Shown piece after piece: positions 53,271-60,916 of a stretch of 64,000 bases of DNA (position 1 is the stretch's first letter; each line of letters starts with the position of its first letter). The position numbers were made by a program, and so were the translations under genes. This DNA is from Streptomyces sp. LUP30 (GTDB lineage Bacteria > Actinomycetota > Actinomycetes > Streptomycetales > Streptomycetaceae), in NCBI RefSeq assembly GCF_001746365.1, contig NZ_MJAJ01000004.1, positions 212,190-276,189 of the forward strand. The letters run 5' to 3'. The notes below the pieces were generated by a model. That model ran no database searches. It was not told the DNA's origin and was given only the letters and a program-made list of their open reading frames with translations.

Positions 53271-54191
53271 GTGGATCTCGAAGCCGTACGCACCTTCGTC
53301 GCCGTCGCGGACGCGGGCCGGTTCCAGGAAGCCGCCGTCGACCTGTCGATCACCCAGCAGGCCGTCTCCAAGCGCATCGCCGCACTGGAGAAGAACCTCG
53401 CCGTACGGCTGTTCACCCGCTCGGCGCGCGGAGCCCGGCTCACCATCGACGGCCAGGCGTTCCTGCCGCACGCCCGCGACCTCCTGAGGGCCGAAGAGCG
53501 GGCAGCCGACTCCGTGCGCCCCGGCCGCCGCGCCCTGCGCGTCGACGTGATCAACCGGCGCATCGCACCGGCGGCCCTGCTCCGCGGCTTCCACAACGCG
53601 CATCCCGGGACGGAACTGGACGTCGTGACGCTCTTCGACGCCGACACGGCCGTCGCCGCCGTCCGGGCGGGCACGATCGACGCGTCCTTCCGGGCCGTCG
53701 ACGTGCCCCCGCAGCAGCCCCCCGACGACATCGGGACCGCTCGCGTCCTCGACGACCCCCTCCGCCTCCTCACCGGACCGGGCCACGAGCTCGCCGGGGC
53801 CGGCGCCGTCACCCTCGCCGAGCTCGCCGGGCAGCGGATCTGGATGCCCGGCAACGCCGCCGGAACCGAGTGGACCGCCTACTACGACCGGCTCGCCGCC
53901 GAGTTCGGACTGATCATCGACGCGGTCGGTCCCAACTTCGGCTCCGACGCCCTCCTGGAGTCGATCGCCGGGTCCTCGACGCTGGCGACCTTCGTCGGTG
54001 AGCACGACCGGCTCGTCTGGCCCGCCCACTACGACCTGCGACGGATCGTCGTGCACGACCCCACACCGGTCTACCCGCACTCACTGGTCTGGCGCCGCGA
54101 CAACCCCCACCCCGCACTCGCCGCCCTCCGTGCCCACCTCGGATCCACCCGCCCCGCCGCCCCCGACGACACCACCTGGACCCCCACCTGA
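53271..54191 (+). CDS. LysR family transcriptional regulator
   Basis: A 306-residue LysR-type regulator. The N-terminal helix-turn-helix reads VRTFVAVADAGRFQEAAVDL and ITQQAVSKRIAALEKNLAVR. The effector domain follows (ALRVDVINRRIAPAALLRG, DALLESIAGSSTLATFVGEH). The GTG start at 53271 gives normal length; AGGG at 53258 is a weak ribosome-binding site and TAGGGT could instead be a -10 box of a leaderless mRNA. It is divergent from the MFS gene and surrounded by ACAACC/GTTGTG sites, so it most likely controls that exporter. Confidence 0.9.
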   Translation: MDLEAVRTFVAVADAGRFQEAAVDLSITQQAVSKRIAALEKNLAVRLFTRSARGARLTIDGQAFLPHARDLLRAEERAADSVRPGRRALRVDVINRRIAPAALLRGFHNAHPGTELDVVTLFDADTAVAAVRAGTIDASFRAVDVPPQQPPDDIGTARVLDDPLRLLTGPGHELAGAGAVTLAELAGQRIWMPGNAAGTEWTAYYDRLAAEFGLIIDAVGPNFGSDALLESIAGSSTLATFVGEHDRLVWPAHYDLRRIVVHDPTPVYPHSLVWRRDNPHPALAALRAHLGSTRPAAPDDTTWTPT

Positions 54192-54293
54192 CCGGGGCGG
54201 ACGGTGACGCCGCGAGGCCGCCGGGGAGAGCTGTTCATGCGTCCTCCGCCGGGCGGGAACCCGTCCGGGAACGCGACCCCGGCGAACGCGGCC

Positions 54294-54314
54294 GGTCCGG
54301 CGGCGGGACGGACC
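54294..54314. terminator. Weak hairpin between convergent genes
   Basis: GGTCCG pairs with CGGACC across 9 bases, between the lysR stop (54191) and the monooxygenase stop (54317). Confidence 0.35.
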
Positions 54315-54316
54315 CG

Positions 54317-55510
54317 CTACCCGAGGCTCGTGCTCCACTCCAGCTGGCCGATGAGCTCGTCGTCGCCGGGACGGCTCGGGGGCGGGCCGCCGGACGGGCG
54401 GGTGCGGGAGGTGTGCACGCCGCGGGAGATGTTGCCGCTGACCGTCGTGTTGTGTTCCACGCGAGGACGACGGAGCGCTTCGTGGAGGGCGAGCGCGGAC
54501 CCGAGGTCCGGGGCGTCGCGCAGGCACTTCGCGAGGATCACCGCGTCCTCCAGGGCCATCGACGCGCCCTGCCCGGTCGCGGGGGAGGCCGCGTGCGCCG
54601 CGTCGCCGATCAGCAGGGTGCGGCCGGAGCGCCAGGGGGCGCCGTTGGGCATCTCGGTCGCGTTGGTGACCAGGACGGGGGCCTTGGTGGCCGCGACGAT
54701 GCCGGCGGCCGCCGTGGGATCCGCGCGCAACAGCGGAACGAGCAGGTCACGCCAGTGGCCGGGGCCCGCGTGCGCGATCTCGTCGGCGGTCAGGGGCTCG
54801 TCGGCGCTCACGCGGGCGAACCAGTACGTCTCCCCCTCGGGGGACGTCATGTGGCCGAAGGCGGCCGTGCTGCCGCGGATCATCGTGATGCACCCCGTCT
54901 CGTCGACGTCGCTCACCGGTGCGTCGGCGGTGTATCCGTAGAAGACGCGCTGCCCCGCGTAACAGGGCTGTGCGGCGGGGGCGGTCAGCCGGCGGACAGT
55001 GGAGTTCAGGCCGTCGGCGCCGAGCAGGAGGTCGCCCGTGGCGGTGCCGCCGTCCGCGAAGTGCGCGGTGACCGCACCGGGAGCGCCCGGGCCGTCGGCG
55101 CCGCCGTCCGGGGCCTGCTCGACGGAGGCGAGGCGTGCCCCGTGGACGATCTCGACGCCTCGGCGGACGGCCTCCGCCTGCAGGGCCGCGTTCAGCTCAC
55201 CGCGGCGCAGACACCGGTACCGCAGCAGGGGGTCGCCGGCTTCGCCGAGCGGCACGTGGGCCGACTCGGCGCCGGTCGCGTCCACGACGCGCATCGAGGT
55301 GAGCGGGAACCCGATCGAGGTCGCCGCGTCCGAGGCGTCGATCTGCGCCAGCGCCCGCAGCCCGTTGCTCGCGAGGGTGAGGAACGCGCCGATGTCCTCG
55401 GCCGAGTCCGGATGCGCCTCGTACACGGCGACCTCCTGCCCCGCCTTCCGCAGCGCCAGAGCGGCCGCCGTGCCGGCGATCCCCCCGCCGACGACCAGTA
55501 CGCGCGCCAT
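54317..55510 (-). CDS. FAD-dependent monooxygenase
   Basis: A 397-residue flavoprotein of the aromatic-hydroxylase (PHBH-like) type. Rossmann motif VVGGGIAGTAAALALRKAGQ is at the N-terminus, the DG motif LLLGADGLNSTVRRL is near residue 170, and the GD motif RTLLIGDAAHAASPATGQGA is near 300. These three are diagnostic for group A monooxygenases, which use NAD(P)H and oxygen. The sequence resembles those acting on antibiotics or small aromatic rings, but the substrate is not determined. The LLM gene ends about 108 bases upstream on the same strand. Confidence 0.9.
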   Translation of the reverse strand: MARVLVVGGGIAGTAAALALRKAGQEVAVYEAHPDSAEDIGAFLTLASNGLRALAQIDASDAATSIGFPLTSMRVVDATGAESAHVPLGEAGDPLLRYRCLRRGELNAALQAEAVRRGVEIVHGARLASVEQAPDGGADGPGAPGAVTAHFADGGTATGDLLLGADGLNSTVRRLTAPAAQPCYAGQRVFYGYTADAPVSDVDETGCITMIRGSTAAFGHMTSPEGETYWFARVSADEPLTADEIAHAGPGHWRDLLVPLLRADPTAAAGIVAATKAPVLVTNATEMPNGAPWRSGRTLLIGDAAHAASPATGQGASMALEDAVILAKCLRDAPDLGSALALHEALRRPRVEHNTTVSGNISRGVHTSRTRPSGGPPPSRPGDDELIGQLEWSTSLG

Positions 55511-55617
55511 GCCTCACCCGCTCTTCCCTGGAGGGATTCGTCCGACGTGCACGGAGCCTTCCTGCCCGCGACGCCCCGCGGGAGAACGTCCGGACGCCGT
55601 CCCGCGGTTCCCCGGTC

Positions 55618-56499
55618 TCAGCCCCTGACCCGGGCCAGCAGCGCTTCGAGCTGGCCGAGCGGCTCCGGGCCGACGATGCGCAGGACGACCGTGTCGGCGC
55701 CGGCGTCCCGCAGGGCGCGGACGTCGTCGGCGGCCCGGGCCGCGGTGCCGGACACGGTGAACACCTCGTCCTGCGGACGGCCGAGCCACGCGCCGTGCCC
55801 CTCGGTGTGCGGGTGCAGGGTACGGGCGACCTCGTCCGGGTCGTCGCCCACGCAGGTGAAGGACAGCACGGTCAGGGTGTGTTCGGGCCCCGCGCCGCCC
55901 TTGGCGGTCAGGGCCCGGGTGTTCTCCAGGTCGCCCGGCCCGTGGCCCTCGGCGATCAGCGTGCCGTCAGCGACCCGTCCGGCCAGTTCCAGCGAGCGGG
56001 GCCGGACGACGCCCGCGACCACCGGCGGCACCTGCGTCGGCGGATGCACCAACTGCACCCCGTCCAGGCGCACTTCCCGTCCGTCCAGCTCGACGCGCTC
56101 GCCGCGCAGCAGCGCGCGCACGGAGGTGATCGTCTCCTCCAGGAGGGCCAGCGGCGACCGGGGCGCGACACCGACCGTCTCCATCCACTCCCGTACCCCG
56201 TGCCCGATCCCGGCCACCAGCCGTCCGGGGAACACCCTTGCCAGCGTGGCCAGTTCCATCGCGAGCAGTGCCGGACTGCGCAGTGGGGCCGGGGCGATGC
56301 CGATGCCGACCGTGAGGCGCTCCGTGGCTCCCAGCGCCACGGCCGCCGCCGACACCCCGCCGTTCCATCCGAGGTCCTCGACCACCCACAGGTCGTCCAC
56401 CCCGAGCGCCTCGGCCCGCCGGGCGAACCCGGGCAGGCCCTCCGGCGCCCAGTCGCGGTCGTACATGACACCGATCCGTACGTTCGCCACGTTCGTCAT
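55618..56499 (-). CDS. LLM class flavin-dependent oxidoreductase
   Basis: A 293-residue luciferase-like protein, slightly shorter than average for the family. Key segments are RAEALGVDDLWVVEDLGWNG, RLTVGIGIAPAPLRSPALLA, RLVAGIGHGVREWMETVG and VADGTLIAEGHGPGDLE, all typical of F420- or FMN-dependent members. It is upstream of the FAD monooxygenase on the same strand, so they may be co-transcribed and act on the same compound. The cofactor cannot be settled from the sequence. Confidence 0.87.
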   Translation of the reverse strand: MTNVANVRIGVMYDRDWAPEGLPGFARRAEALGVDDLWVVEDLGWNGGVSAAAVALGATERLTVGIGIAPAPLRSPALLAMELATLARVFPGRLVAGIGHGVREWMETVGVAPRSPLALLEETITSVRALLRGERVELDGREVRLDGVQLVHPPTQVPPVVAGVVRPRSLELAGRVADGTLIAEGHGPGDLENTRALTAKGGAGPEHTLTVLSFTCVGDDPDEVARTLHPHTEGHGAWLGRPQDEVFTVSGTAARAADDVRALRDAGADTVVLRIVGPEPLGQLEALLARVRG

Positions 56500-56685
56500 G
56501 CGTCGGAACCTATGCGGCGAACGGCGAAGCGATCAACAAGGCATCGGGGGCCGGGTGTTCAGGACGGTCGCGGTCCGCCCGACGGACGGCGTACAGAGAG
56601 CCGCCCACGGACGCGCGGACGCACGGGTGCACGGGCGGGACGCCCGGGCGGACGTCAGGGCCGGGCCGGAGGTCCCGTGCGAGCG

Positions 56686-56721
56686 CGCGGGCCCGCCGGA
56701 TTCAGGGCCGGCGGGCCCGCG
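56686..56721 (-). terminator. Strong terminator after the GH5 gene
   Basis: A perfect 14-bp stem (CGCGGGCCCGCCGG with CCGGCGGGCCCGCG) and 8-base loop, 36 bases past the stop of the leftward GH5 gene. Confidence 0.7.
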
Positions 56722-56756
56722 GGTGGGGGGGGGTAGAGGGCGGGAGGGAGCGGGCG

Positions 56757-57815
56757 TCAGTTCTTGACCGGCTTGCCGCGGCCCCAGGCCCAGGCGAGGC
56801 GGTCGGCGCCGGACTGGTTGGTGGTGGCCAGCCAGGGGCGGTCTGCGGGGCCGACGAGCTTCTGGACGGAGTAGATGTCGTCGGTGCGCAGGCCCGGCCA
56901 GTAAACGGAGCCCATCTTCAGCTTGCGGAAGGTGTCGGTGACGGCCTGGACGTAGTTGACGAAGTTGTCGTCCGGAGTCTTCACGTCGTAGTTCAGGCCG
57001 GTCGTCATCGGCGCGCCGAACTCGTCCGCGACGGTGCGGCCGGCGCAGTCGCCGATGCGCACCTTCAGGTCGGCCACCCACTGGTCGTAGGTCGCGAAGT
57101 CCTTCCAGAACCCGTAGTGGTGCAGGGAGAGGTAGGTGCCCTTCAGGCGCGGGTCGGCGCAGACCGAGGTGACGTGGTCGTTGTAGCCGGCGCCGCTGAC
57201 GAACACGCGGTTGCGGGGCACCGTGGAGTACGTCGACAGCCACTTCGCGGCGATGTCGGCCCACTGGGCGTCCGTGTAGCCGTGCGGCTCGTTCATCGGC
57301 TCGAAGTAGACGCGCTTGTCGTTCTTGAACGCCTTGACGACGGTGTTCCACATCGGCCAGTACGCGGCCTCGTCGTCGATGAAGCCGTCCTTCTGCGCGC
57401 CCGTGCCCTCCCAGTAGGAGACGATGACCTTGAAGCCCTGGTCGGAGGCGGCGTCGATGACTCCGCGGTACGACTTCCAGTAGGCGCCGTTGACCGTGTA
57501 CGGATTGATCGGCAGCCGCACGGTGTTGGCGCCGAGGTTCGCGCGGAAGGCCGCGATGATCCGGCTCGCCTTGGCGTAGGTCTGCTTGTAGCTGTCGGTC
57601 GTCTTCAGGCCGGACAGCTGGAGGTAGTCGTCGGCGAAGTTGTCGCGCGGGTCGGCCCAGTTCACGCCCTTGAACTGGGTCGTGTCGGTGGCCGGGGCGG
57701 CGGCGGACGCCGGGGTGGCGGCGAGGGTGGTGCCGCTGACCGCGGCCACGGCGACCGCGACGAGAGCGGCGCGCACGCGGGGGGACAGGGAGGCTGTGGC
57801 GGGGGACTTGCGCAT
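56757..57815 (-). CDS. Secreted GH5 family glycoside hydrolase
   Basis: A 352-residue exported enzyme. The Sec signal (VRAALVAVAVAAVSGTTLAA) ends near ASAAA, residue 40. The barrel has NTVRLPINPYTVNGAYWKSY, acid/base Glu in VYFEPMNEPHGY and nucleophile Glu in GRTVADEFGAPM, as in GH5. No binding module is attached. AAAGGG lies 8 bases before the ATG. Two LacI-type palindromes lie 21-72 bases upstream, so the gene is probably induced by a sugar derived from its substrate. The exact glycan (beta-glucan or mannan type) is unclear. Confidence 0.85.
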   Translation of the reverse strand: MRKSPATASLSPRVRAALVAVAVAAVSGTTLAATPASAAAPATDTTQFKGVNWADPRDNFADDYLQLSGLKTTDSYKQTYAKASRIIAAFRANLGANTVRLPINPYTVNGAYWKSYRGVIDAASDQGFKVIVSYWEGTGAQKDGFIDDEAAYWPMWNTVVKAFKNDKRVYFEPMNEPHGYTDAQWADIAAKWLSTYSTVPRNRVFVSGAGYNDHVTSVCADPRLKGTYLSLHHYGFWKDFATYDQWVADLKVRIGDCAGRTVADEFGAPMTTGLNYDVKTPDDNFVNYVQAVTDTFRKLKMGSVYWPGLRTDDIYSVQKLVGPADRPWLATTNQSGADRLAWAWGRGKPVKN

Positions 57816-57835
57816 CGACTTGCCCTTTCGGCTCT

Positions 57836-57853
57836 GATGTTTGCGTAAACATC
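57836..57853. promoter_or_regulatory. LacI-type operator O1 of the GH5 gene
   Basis: GATGTTTGCGTAAACATC is a near-perfect 18-bp palindrome with a central CG, as LacI-family repressors prefer. It lies 21 bases upstream of the start codon. It is 35 bp centre to centre from O2. Confidence 0.7.
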
Positions 57854-57871
57854 GAAGCCCCGCGATGGCTG

Positions 57872-57887
57872 ATGTTTACGTAAACAT
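57872..57887. promoter_or_regulatory. LacI-type operator O2 of the GH5 gene
   Basis: ATGTTTACGTAAACAT is a perfect 16-bp palindrome with a central CG, matching O1 at all but one position. Confidence 0.75.
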
Positions 57888-58069
57888 GGCGGCGCCGGAA
57901 TCGTGGCACCCGGCCAGGTGCTCGTCAAGGTGTCGAGCGTGTTACGTGGGTAAAGCCGTGAGGCGGCCGTGTTCCCGCAGGCGGCCCGGGCCGGGCGCCG
58001 TCGGCTCGGCTCGGGTGCGCCGGCTCGTGGTGGGCCGCCCCTGTGCGCGGCGGGGCGACCCGGGTCGGT

Positions 58070-59107
58070 TCAGGCGCCCAGCGGGTTCAGGGTCAGCGGC
58101 TCGATCTTGCCCTCCAGCATCGCGCCCAGGCCCTGTGCGGCGCAGATGTCGGGGCGCTCGGCGATGTGCACCGGCATGCCGGTGGCCTGGCGCAGCATCT
58201 GGTCGAAGCCGGGGAGCAGGGCGGAGCCGCCGACCATCATGATCCCGCGGTCGGCGAGGTCGGCGACCAGGTCGGGCGGGCACTCGCGCAGCACCCGGCC
58301 GATGCCGTCCAGGACGGCCGTCAGCGGGGTCTCGATGGCGTCGCGGACGGCCGCGGTGTCGACCTGCACGGAGCGGGCCAGGCCGGTGGCGACGTCCCGC
58401 CCGTGGATCTCCGTGGACGCGGGCCCGTGCGGGGTGAGGCCGTTGCCGGAGAGGGCGAGCTGCAGAGGTCGCACGGACTGGCTGGGCAGCATCAACTCAT
58501 GTTCGTGGCGCAGGTGTTGGACGATCGCGTGATCCACCGCCTCACCACCCACCGGGATCCGTTCGGCGGTCACGATCGAGCCGAGGGAGAGGACGGCGAC
58601 CTGGGTCGCGGCCGCCCCGCACACCATGATCATCGTGGCCTCGGGGCGCTCGACGGGCAGTCCGCAGCCGACGGCGGCCGCGATCAGGGTGTCGACGAGC
58701 TCCACGCGCCGGGAACCGAGCCCCACCAGGGTCTCGATCGCGGCGCGCTGGGCGAGCGGGTCGGCGTCGTGCGGGGTGCACGCGGCCGCGCGCAGGAACG
58801 GCTTGCGGCGCAGCTGGCGGCGGATCTTGTCGCCGATGAGATGGCGCAGCATGCGCTGCGCCATCTCGATGTCGACGACCGTGCCGCCGGAGACCGGACG
58901 CACCACGCGGATGTAGTGCGGGGTGCGCCCGGTCATCTTCTCGGCGAACTCGCCGACCGCGATCAGCGCGCCGGTGCGGGTGTTCACGGCGGCGGCCGAC
59001 GGCTGGTCGACGACGAGCCCGGCCCCCTTCACGTACACCCGCGTCCGCGCCGCTCCCAGGTCGACGGCGAAATGGCAGCGGCGCAGCTGCTCCAGACTGG
59101 CGGTCAT
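58070..59107 (-). CDS. MreB/Mbl-family actin-like protein
   Basis: A 345-residue actin-like ATPase of the MreB family and of normal length. Typical segments are CHFAVDLGAARTRVYVKGAG (phosphate 1), VVRPVSGGTVVDIEMAQRML, CTPHDADPLAQRAAIETL, MIMVCGAAATQVAVLSLGSI (phosphate 2 region) and IMMVGGSALLPGFDQML (adenosine region). GGGAGG lies 8 bases before the ATG at 59107. It stands alone, without mreC, mreD or pbp genes, so it is a paralogue of the main MreB. Streptomyces use such paralogues in spore-wall synthesis and stress resistance; this one's role is inferred. Confidence 0.87.
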   Translation of the reverse strand: MTASLEQLRRCHFAVDLGAARTRVYVKGAGLVVDQPSAAAVNTRTGALIAVGEFAEKMTGRTPHYIRVVRPVSGGTVVDIEMAQRMLRHLIGDKIRRQLRRKPFLRAAACTPHDADPLAQRAAIETLVGLGSRRVELVDTLIAAAVGCGLPVERPEATMIMVCGAAATQVAVLSLGSIVTAERIPVGGEAVDHAIVQHLRHEHELMLPSQSVRPLQLALSGNGLTPHGPASTEIHGRDVATGLARSVQVDTAAVRDAIETPLTAVLDGIGRVLRECPPDLVADLADRGIMMVGGSALLPGFDQMLRQATGMPVHIAERPDICAAQGLGAMLEGKIEPLTLNPLGA

Positions 59108-59265
59108 GGCAGGTCCTCCCGAGAGCACAGACCGTGGCGGCCGCCGTGCGGTCGGCCCTCTACGCATCGTGCGGGGGCGCGGGGAGGCACGCCTTTTCTG
59201 GTGGGCCGGGCGGGGTGCCGCCGAACGGGTGGTTCTTCCCGCCGGGCACGCCGCCTGTCGGGCCG

Positions 59266-60744
59266 TCAGCCGAAGACGCCCTGGCCCGGGACCAGGATTC
59301 CCCGGGGGTCGTAGGTGCACTTCGCCGACGCCAGGGCCGCCCAGGCCGAGCCGAAGTGCGCACGCCAGTCGGCCGGTGTGAGGGGGATGCTGCCGACGGG
59401 GTAGTGGGTGCCGCCGGCTGCGGCCGCGGCGTCGTAGGCGGAGCGGTTGAACGCCAGCAGGCGGTCGACGGCCGCGGTGTCGTCCGCCGGGGCGGCGCTC
59501 AGGACGTCGAAGAGGTACGACACGTCGTCGTCCGAGGTGCGCAGCAGCGGGGCGGTGAGGCGGTCGCGCAGCAACGGGTAGAACAGGACGACCGCTCCGG
59601 GGCCCGCCTCGGCCGGGGTGAGCCCGCCCAGGACCTGTGCGCCGAGGGCCGCCGCGGAACCGCCGGGCAGCATGAGGTTGAGCCAGGGGTGGGCGAACGT
59701 CCAGATCCCGGCCTCCTTCATGGCCGCGATCAGCGGGGCCAGCCGGTCGAGGAAGTCGTAGTAGGGCTGGTCGACGATCTGAGTGGACGCCGGGTCGTGG
59801 CGCAGACCGCGCAGCAGGGCGGTGTCGTCCGGGGCGGGTCCGACCGGCGGGCCGTAGGCCACCGCCTCCAGGACGTGGACGCCGAACGCGCCGGCCGCGT
59901 CCGCGTGGACCTGGCCCTCGACGTAGTCGAAGCGGCCCTCCCGGACGAGGACGCGCTGGTCGTCGAGGAAGGTCTCCAGGTCGCCGTAGGTCAGCTGGTA
60001 GCGGCGCACGGTCTGCGGCGCGGGCACCAGTCGCAGGGTGGCCTCGACGATGACGGCGCACTGGCCGAGACCGGCCAGGACGGCGTGGAACAGGTCTGCG
60101 CGCCGGGTCGGCGAGCAGCGCACCAGCTCGCCCGCTCCGGTGACGACCCGTAGTTCGGTGACGTTGTCGACCTGGGCGCCGACCCGGTGGGCCTGGCCGC
60201 CCAGTCCGCCCACCGACAGGGTGCCGCCGACGGAGAGTTCCAGGTAGTCGGTGAAGACGGGCGGGGTGAGGCCGTGGGCGAGCGTGGCCCGGGCGACCGC
60301 GCTCCACTTGGCGCCGGCGCCGACGGTGACCGTCCTGCCGGACGTGTCCACGGGGCCGATGTCCGCGAGGGACGCGGTCTCCACGACCAGCCCGCCCTGT
60401 GCCTGCGCCTGGCCGAACGGGGAGTGGCCCTGGCCGCGCGGCGCCACCGGCAGGCGCTGGTCGTTGCAGAACCGGAGCATGGTGACGACGTCGCGGACGG
60501 AGCCCGGGCGCAGGACCGCCGCGGGGCGGCGGTGCACGATGTGCCCGTAGTCGTCGGCCGCGGCGGTGAGCGAGGCGTCGTCCGTGACGAGCGTTCCGTC
60601 CAGCCGGGGGACCCGGGCCAGGTCGGCGCCCGACTCCGGTGCGGTCGCGGCCCAGCTCCGGGCGGCGGTGTCGAAGCCGATCACGGTCGCTCCGGTGACC
60701 GTGAGTCCGCGCAGAACGGTGCGTCTTGACGGTGTGCGAGGCAT
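59266..60744 (-). CDS. Tat-exported FAD-binding oxidoreductase (cytokinin dehydrogenase-like)
   Basis: A 492-residue exported flavoprotein. The N-terminus PSRRTVLRGLTVTGATVIGF is a twin-arginine signal. The FAD-binding PCMH domain spans about 60-240: AVLRPGSVRDVVTMLRFCND, PVAPRGQGHSPFGQAQAQGG (with the His used for covalent flavin in relatives) and LSVGGTLSVGGLGGQAHRVG. The C-terminal half resembles the cytokinin-dehydrogenase substrate domain. I chose the ATG at 60744, with GGTGGA upstream; GTG at 60756 is the alternative. It probably acts on an extracellular alcohol or amine and reduces oxygen. Confidence 0.85.
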   Translation of the reverse strand: MPRTPSRRTVLRGLTVTGATVIGFDTAARSWAATAPESGADLARVPRLDGTLVTDDASLTAAADDYGHIVHRRPAAVLRPGSVRDVVTMLRFCNDQRLPVAPRGQGHSPFGQAQAQGGLVVETASLADIGPVDTSGRTVTVGAGAKWSAVARATLAHGLTPPVFTDYLELSVGGTLSVGGLGGQAHRVGAQVDNVTELRVVTGAGELVRCSPTRRADLFHAVLAGLGQCAVIVEATLRLVPAPQTVRRYQLTYGDLETFLDDQRVLVREGRFDYVEGQVHADAAGAFGVHVLEAVAYGPPVGPAPDDTALLRGLRHDPASTQIVDQPYYDFLDRLAPLIAAMKEAGIWTFAHPWLNLMLPGGSAAALGAQVLGGLTPAEAGPGAVVLFYPLLRDRLTAPLLRTSDDDVSYLFDVLSAAPADDTAAVDRLLAFNRSAYDAAAAAGGTHYPVGSIPLTPADWRAHFGSAWAALASAKCTYDPRGILVPGQGVFG

Positions 60745-60849
60745 GCGCGATTCCACCTATCGATCTCCACGAAATCTTCAAATGTGCGTCAGCCTAAGGC
60801 AGTTCGGCCCTGCCCGGTGCGCCTTTCGCCGGTGCGCGCGGGCCGGGCG

Positions 60850-60903
60850 CGGACGCGGAGGCGGGCCCGGACGTGGACGCAGGCCCGGGCGCGGAGGCGG
60901 GCC
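60850..60903. repeat. 18-bp tandem repeat
   Basis: Three imperfect 18-bp units (60850-60867, 60868-60885, 60886-60903) lie just past the stop of the SAV_2336-type gene. In one minus-strand frame they encode a Gly/Pro/Ala/Ser-rich hexapeptide series (PASAPGPASTSGPASASA), so they may be the trace of a former linker. Confidence 0.65.
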
Positions 60904-60916
60904 GCGGGCGCGGGCG

